In this document: piece by piece, positions 60,995 through 64,000 of the stretch
How the letters are laid out: the number at the start of each line of letters is the position of its first letter
Position numbering within the stretch: position 1 is the stretch's first letter
Assembly: GCA_050015675.1 (NCBI GenBank)
Contig: JBEKAY010000016.1
Location: 1 to 64,000 of the forward strand
DNA length: 64,000 nucleotides
Source: Fen-1298 sp050015675
Lineage (GTDB): Bacteria; Bacteroidota; Ignavibacteria; UBA10030
Reading direction: 5' to 3'
The notes under the pieces: model-generated
Told to the model about the DNA's origin: nothing
Databases searched by the model: none
What the model saw: only the letters and a program-made list of their open reading frames with translations
Position numbers and translations under genes: made by a program

Positions 60995-61479
60995 TGGCGA
61001 AAGATATTCTGAGCAATTTAACACCGGCAAAAGGTTCACGGAGAAAAACAAAGCGAATTGGCCGTGGACAAGGTTCAGGGCATGGTGGAACGGCAACCAA
61101 GGGACACAAAGGCGCTAGGGCGCGTTCAGGTCACAAGTTTAAAATGTGGTTTGAAGGCGGACAAATGCCGCTGACGCGTCGTGTGCCGAAATTTGGTTTC
61201 ACTCCACGCAACCGTACTGAACTGCAAATAGTGAATATTGAAACTCTGGGAATATTAGTTGAGAAGAAGAAATTGACGGGTGGTGTAGTGACGCCTGAGA
61301 TTCTCTTTAGAACGGGAGCAATAGCAAAGAAGAATGTACCTGTGAAAATTCTTGGCGATGGCGATCTGAAAGTGAAGTTAGAAATTACAGCGCATGCTTT
61401 TAGCAAATCGGCGCTGGCGAAGATCGAAGCCGCCGGAGGGAAAGCCACGATTCTTACAAATACGACTGTGAAATCATGA
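60994..61479 (+). CDS. rplO: 50S ribosomal protein L15
   Basis: This 161-residue protein has a glycine-rich N-terminus (GSRRKTKRIGRGQGSGHGGTA) that threads into 23S rRNA and the C-terminal domain with AHAFSKSALAKIEAAGGK. It overlaps rpmD at the start and secY at the end (ATGA). Standard late-assembly protein. Confidence 0.96.
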   Translation: MAKDILSNLTPAKGSRRKTKRIGRGQGSGHGGTATKGHKGARARSGHKFKMWFEGGQMPLTRRVPKFGFTPRNRTELQIVNIETLGILVEKKKLTGGVVTPEILFRTGAIAKKNVPVKILGDGDLKVKLEITAHAFSKSALAKIEAAGGKATILTNTTVKS

Positions 61480-62813
61480 GTAAGCTGACTGAAACCTTTA
61501 CGAATATTTTTAAAATCCAGGAGCTTCGCGAGAGGCTGCTCTTTACGGCGCTTCTGCTGATTATTGTACGTATCGGCTCATTCATTACTGTTCCGGGTGT
61601 AGATGCTGTTTTGTTGGCGGACTCCCTCAAGAAATCATCCGAGAATACACTTTTCGGATTGTATGATCTCTTTGTTGGCGGTGCGTTCACCCATGCTGCA
61701 ATTTTTGCGCTCGGTATTATGCCATATATCAGCGCATCGATTGTTATACAGTTGCTCGGCGCAGTGGTGCCTTATTTTGCCAAGCTTCAAAAGGAAGGCG
61801 AAGAAGGACGCAAAAAAATTACACAATACACGCGTTATGGTACGGTTGCTATTTCATTGATGCAAGCAACAGGTGTTGTGGCAAAACTGATGAGTACGTC
61901 TACTGCTGGGGTTCCTATTGTACCGGAAGCTGTCCGTGGACTTGGTTTTTATCTCAGCACAACGATTATTCTTACAACAGGTACTATGTTTATGATGTGG
62001 TTGGGTGAGCAGATCACTGAACGCGGTATTGGTAATGGAATTTCTCTCATAATCTTTATTGGTATCGTAGCACGGTTTCCGAATGCCCTTCTATCTGAAT
62101 TTCAACTTGTGCAGGGTGGTACACGCAATTTAATTGTAGAATTAGTCATCTTGGTCCTCATGGGTTTCATCGTTGCTGGAGTAGTGTTAATTACACAAGG
62201 TACACGCCGCATTCCTGTGCAATATGCCAAACGCGTTGTCGGAAGAAAAGTCTATGGCGGTGTAACGCAATATATTCCTTTGCGTGTCAATACTGCCGGT
62301 GTCATGCCGATCATCTTTGCTCAGTCAATTATGTTCATTCCCCAAATTATTTTTTCGTTCTTCCCGAACAGCGAATTCATGAATGAATTGTCAACGAATT
62401 GGTTTGGTTATAGTTCTTGGTCGTACTCGTTCGTGTACGCCCTGATGATTATTTTCTTCACCTATTTCTACACTGCTATTGCCTTCAATCCAAAGGATGT
62501 GGCTGATAATATGAAGAAGCAGGGTGGATTTATTCCGGGTATTCGCCCCGGCACTCATACATCAGAATTTGTAGATAATATTCTGACAAAGATTACACTG
62601 CCGGGTTCCATTGCATTGGCAGTTGTAGCCATCCTTCCAACGTTGATGATTAAATTGGGAGTGACACCAGGTTTTGCACAATTTTTTGGCGGAACAAGTT
62701 TGCTTATCGTGGTGGGTGTTGCGCTTGATACGCTCCAACAAGTTGAATCGCATTTGTTAATGCGCCACTATGATGGATTTATGAAGAGCGGTAAACTTCG
62801 GGGGAGACGATAA
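61476..62813 (+). CDS. secY: Preprotein translocase subunit SecY
   Basis: This 445-residue inner-membrane protein has about ten helices. It contains the plug/early motif VPGVDAVLL, ALGIMPYISASIVIQLL, and IGNGISLIIFIGIVARFP, and ends GKLRGRR. It forms the Sec protein-conducting channel with SecE (encoded at 36077). Its start overlaps rplO by four bases. Confidence 0.97.
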   Translation: MSKLTETFTNIFKIQELRERLLFTALLLIIVRIGSFITVPGVDAVLLADSLKKSSENTLFGLYDLFVGGAFTHAAIFALGIMPYISASIVIQLLGAVVPYFAKLQKEGEEGRKKITQYTRYGTVAISLMQATGVVAKLMSTSTAGVPIVPEAVRGLGFYLSTTIILTTGTMFMMWLGEQITERGIGNGISLIIFIGIVARFPNALLSEFQLVQGGTRNLIVELVILVLMGFIVAGVVLITQGTRRIPVQYAKRVVGRKVYGGVTQYIPLRVNTAGVMPIIFAQSIMFIPQIIFSFFPNSEFMNELSTNWFGYSSWSYSFVYALMIIFFTYFYTAIAFNPKDVADNMKKQGGFIPGIRPGTHTSEFVDNILTKITLPGSIALAVVAILPTLMIKLGVTPGFAQFFGGTSLLIVVGVALDTLQQVESHLLMRHYDGFMKSGKLRGRR

Positions 62814-62828
62814 GCCTCGAACTGTGTG

Positions 62829-63590
62829 ATGATTTCTTTGAAATCGCTTGAAGAGATTGAGTTAATTCGCGAGAGCAGCAGAATCGTTGCAGATGTGCTC
62901 AAGTTAGTGGGTGCTCAGATTCGGCCAGGCGTAACGACTTTAGAACTTGATCAAGCAGCAGAAGACTATATTCGCTCCATGGGCGGAGAGCCGGCGTTTA
63001 AAGGATACGGGTGGGATAAGAGTAATTTGTTTCCCGCAACACTCTGTATGTCGATAGACGAGGAAGTTGTACACGGCATTCCGAGTAAGCGTGTGTTAAA
63101 AGATGGAGATTTGTTATCCATTGATGTTGGCGCAAAGAAGAATGGATTTTATGGAGATGGCGCCTGGTCGTTTGCAGTTGGTGAAATCTCCGAAGAAAAA
63201 TTGCGATTGATGCGTGTGACAGAAGAATCGTTGCTCAAAGGAATTGAGCAAGCAGTTGCGGGTAATAGAGTGCATGATATATCAAACGCGATTCAACAAT
63301 ATGTAGAAACGAATGGATTTTCAGTTGTTCGTGATTTAGTTGGGCATGGCGTTGGAAAAAAATTGCACGAAGAACCGTCTGTTCCAAATTATGGTGAACC
63401 GGGAACAGGGCCGGCATTGAAAGATGGAATGACGCTTGCTATCGAACCGATGGTGAACGCAGGAACTTGGCGCGTGAAAGTAGCGGCAGATGGCTGGACA
63501 GTTTTAACGGCAGATGGGAAACCGTCGGCGCATTTTGAACATACGGTAGCGATTAAAAACGGCAAGGCAGAAATTCTCACCTTGTCCTAA
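62829..63590 (+). CDS. map: Type I methionine aminopeptidase
   Basis: This 253-residue protein starts at ATG 62829; GTG 62826 directly before it is an alternative. Metal ligands are visible: SIDVGAKKNGFYGDGAW holds the two aspartates, GHGVGKKLHEEP the histidine, IEPMVN and FEHTVAI the two glutamates. It removes initiator methionine from nascent proteins. The position after secY and before infA is common in bacteria. Confidence 0.96.
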   Translation: MISLKSLEEIELIRESSRIVADVLKLVGAQIRPGVTTLELDQAAEDYIRSMGGEPAFKGYGWDKSNLFPATLCMSIDEEVVHGIPSKRVLKDGDLLSIDVGAKKNGFYGDGAWSFAVGEISEEKLRLMRVTEESLLKGIEQAVAGNRVHDISNAIQQYVETNGFSVVRDLVGHGVGKKLHEEPSVPNYGEPGTGPALKDGMTLAIEPMVNAGTWRVKVAADGWTVLTADGKPSAHFEHTVAIKNGKAEILTLS

Positions 63591-63596
63591 GTAAGA

Positions 63597-63815
63597 ATGG
63601 CGAAGCAAGGACCGATCAAAGTTGATGGAGTTATTACGGATACGCTGCCGAATGCAACGTTCCGGGTAAAACTTGATAACGGTGTAGAAATCTTTGCTCA
63701 TATCTCCGGTAAAATGCGGATGCATTATATCAAGATACTTGTGGGAGATCGTGTGACGGTGGAAATGTCGCCTTATGATTTATCGAAAGGTCGGATTACG
63801 TATCGATATAAATAA
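63597..63815 (+). CDS. infA: Translation initiation factor IF-1
   Basis: This 72-residue OB-fold protein contains GVITDTLPNATFRVKLDNG, the motif IFAHISGKMRMHYIKIL and VEMSPYDLSKGRITYR. It binds the A site during initiation with IF-2 and IF-3. It is seven bases after map. Confidence 0.97.
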   Translation: MAKQGPIKVDGVITDTLPNATFRVKLDNGVEIFAHISGKMRMHYIKILVGDRVTVEMSPYDLSKGRITYRYK

Positions 63816-63873
63816 ATTTCGGGATTGAAAATTCAAATTTCGAAATCGTAAAAGTGGAAAAGAGGAACATGCT

Positions 63874-63987
63874 ATGAAAGTTCGATCATCAGTAAAAAAG
63901 TTGTGTGAGAATTGCAAGATCATCCGGCGTAAAGGTGTTGTTCGGATTATTTGCAAGAACCCGAAACACAAACAGCGGCAAGGATAA
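63874..63987 (+). CDS. rpmJ: 50S ribosomal protein L36
   Basis: This 37-residue protein was found by direct reading. MKVRSSVKKLCENCKIIRRK begins it, and the zinc ligands Cys11, Cys14, Cys27 and His32 are complete. GAGGAAC precedes the ATG. It is followed by ACAAGGAG near the window end, which is a ribosome-binding site for the next gene, expected to be rpsM. Confidence 0.95.
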   Translation: MKVRSSVKKLCENCKIIRRKGVVRIICKNPKHKQRQG

Positions 63988-64000
63988 ACAAGGAGTAAAG

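Overview
The window looks like chromosome of a bacterium from the Bacteroidota/Ignavibacteriota/Chlorobiota side of the tree. The support is a TonB-dependent receptor with an N-terminal carboxypeptidase-regulatory-like domain, DUF1573 and MauE/DoxX-type proteins, a DUF2723 membrane protein, a 1428-residue RpoC, and frequent TTG/GTG starts. No 16S rRNA or species marker is present, so the placement is only to group level. No CRISPR array or rRNA gene was seen.

Region 1 (1-18764) is an accessory island with all genes on the + strand. Each end carries a transposase C-terminal remnant joined to a decayed 3' piece of a CCA tRNA nucleotidyltransferase gene (171-651 and about 18490-18750). By eye the two cca pieces match at roughly nine bases in ten. 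Inside are an S41 peptidase lipoprotein, then a compact biosynthetic locus (2565-11147): a 2x[4Fe-4S] ferredoxin, a geranylgeranyl-reductase-type flavoprotein, a single-domain class II terpene-cyclase-like protein with a DLDDTA motif, and three related SPASM proteins. Only the third SPASM protein keeps the radical-SAM CxxxCxxC motif. The first is fused to a class I isoprenoid-synthase-like domain and the second to an S26-type signal peptidase domain. The locus ends in a 74-residue, 10-cysteine peptide with a tandem CGCDQI repeat and a near-perfect Shine-Dalgarno sequence. A TonB receptor, an ABC exporter, a DUF4097-like protein and an O-antigen-ligase-like TPR protein follow. The best reading is a ribosomally made, radical-SAM-modified peptide (RiPP) pathway interleaved with terpenoid-type enzymes. 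That combination is the main candidate for an undescribed system.

Region 2 (18914-34965) is ordinary accessory/core sequence. It holds a TolC-MacA-MacB-like efflux operon with three permease genes, a YbjQ protein, a TlpA-like thioredoxin lipoprotein with a small membrane partner, a GNAT acetyltransferase, a DUF1573-rhodanese-MauE/DoxX operon, two 3-hydroxyacyl-CoA-dehydrogenase-family genes (one degenerate), and a DUF2723 membrane protein.

Region 3 (35128-64000) is the translation/transcription supercluster: tRNA-Thr, Tyr, Gly, Thr, rpmG, tRNA-Trp, secE, nusG, rplK-A-J-L, rpoB-C, rpsL-G, fusA, tuf, then the S10 and spc operons through secY, map, infA and rpmJ. It runs unbroken on the + strand and leaves the window at a Shine-Dalgarno for the next gene. 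The five tRNAs lack an encoded CCA end, so an intact cca gene must exist outside this window.
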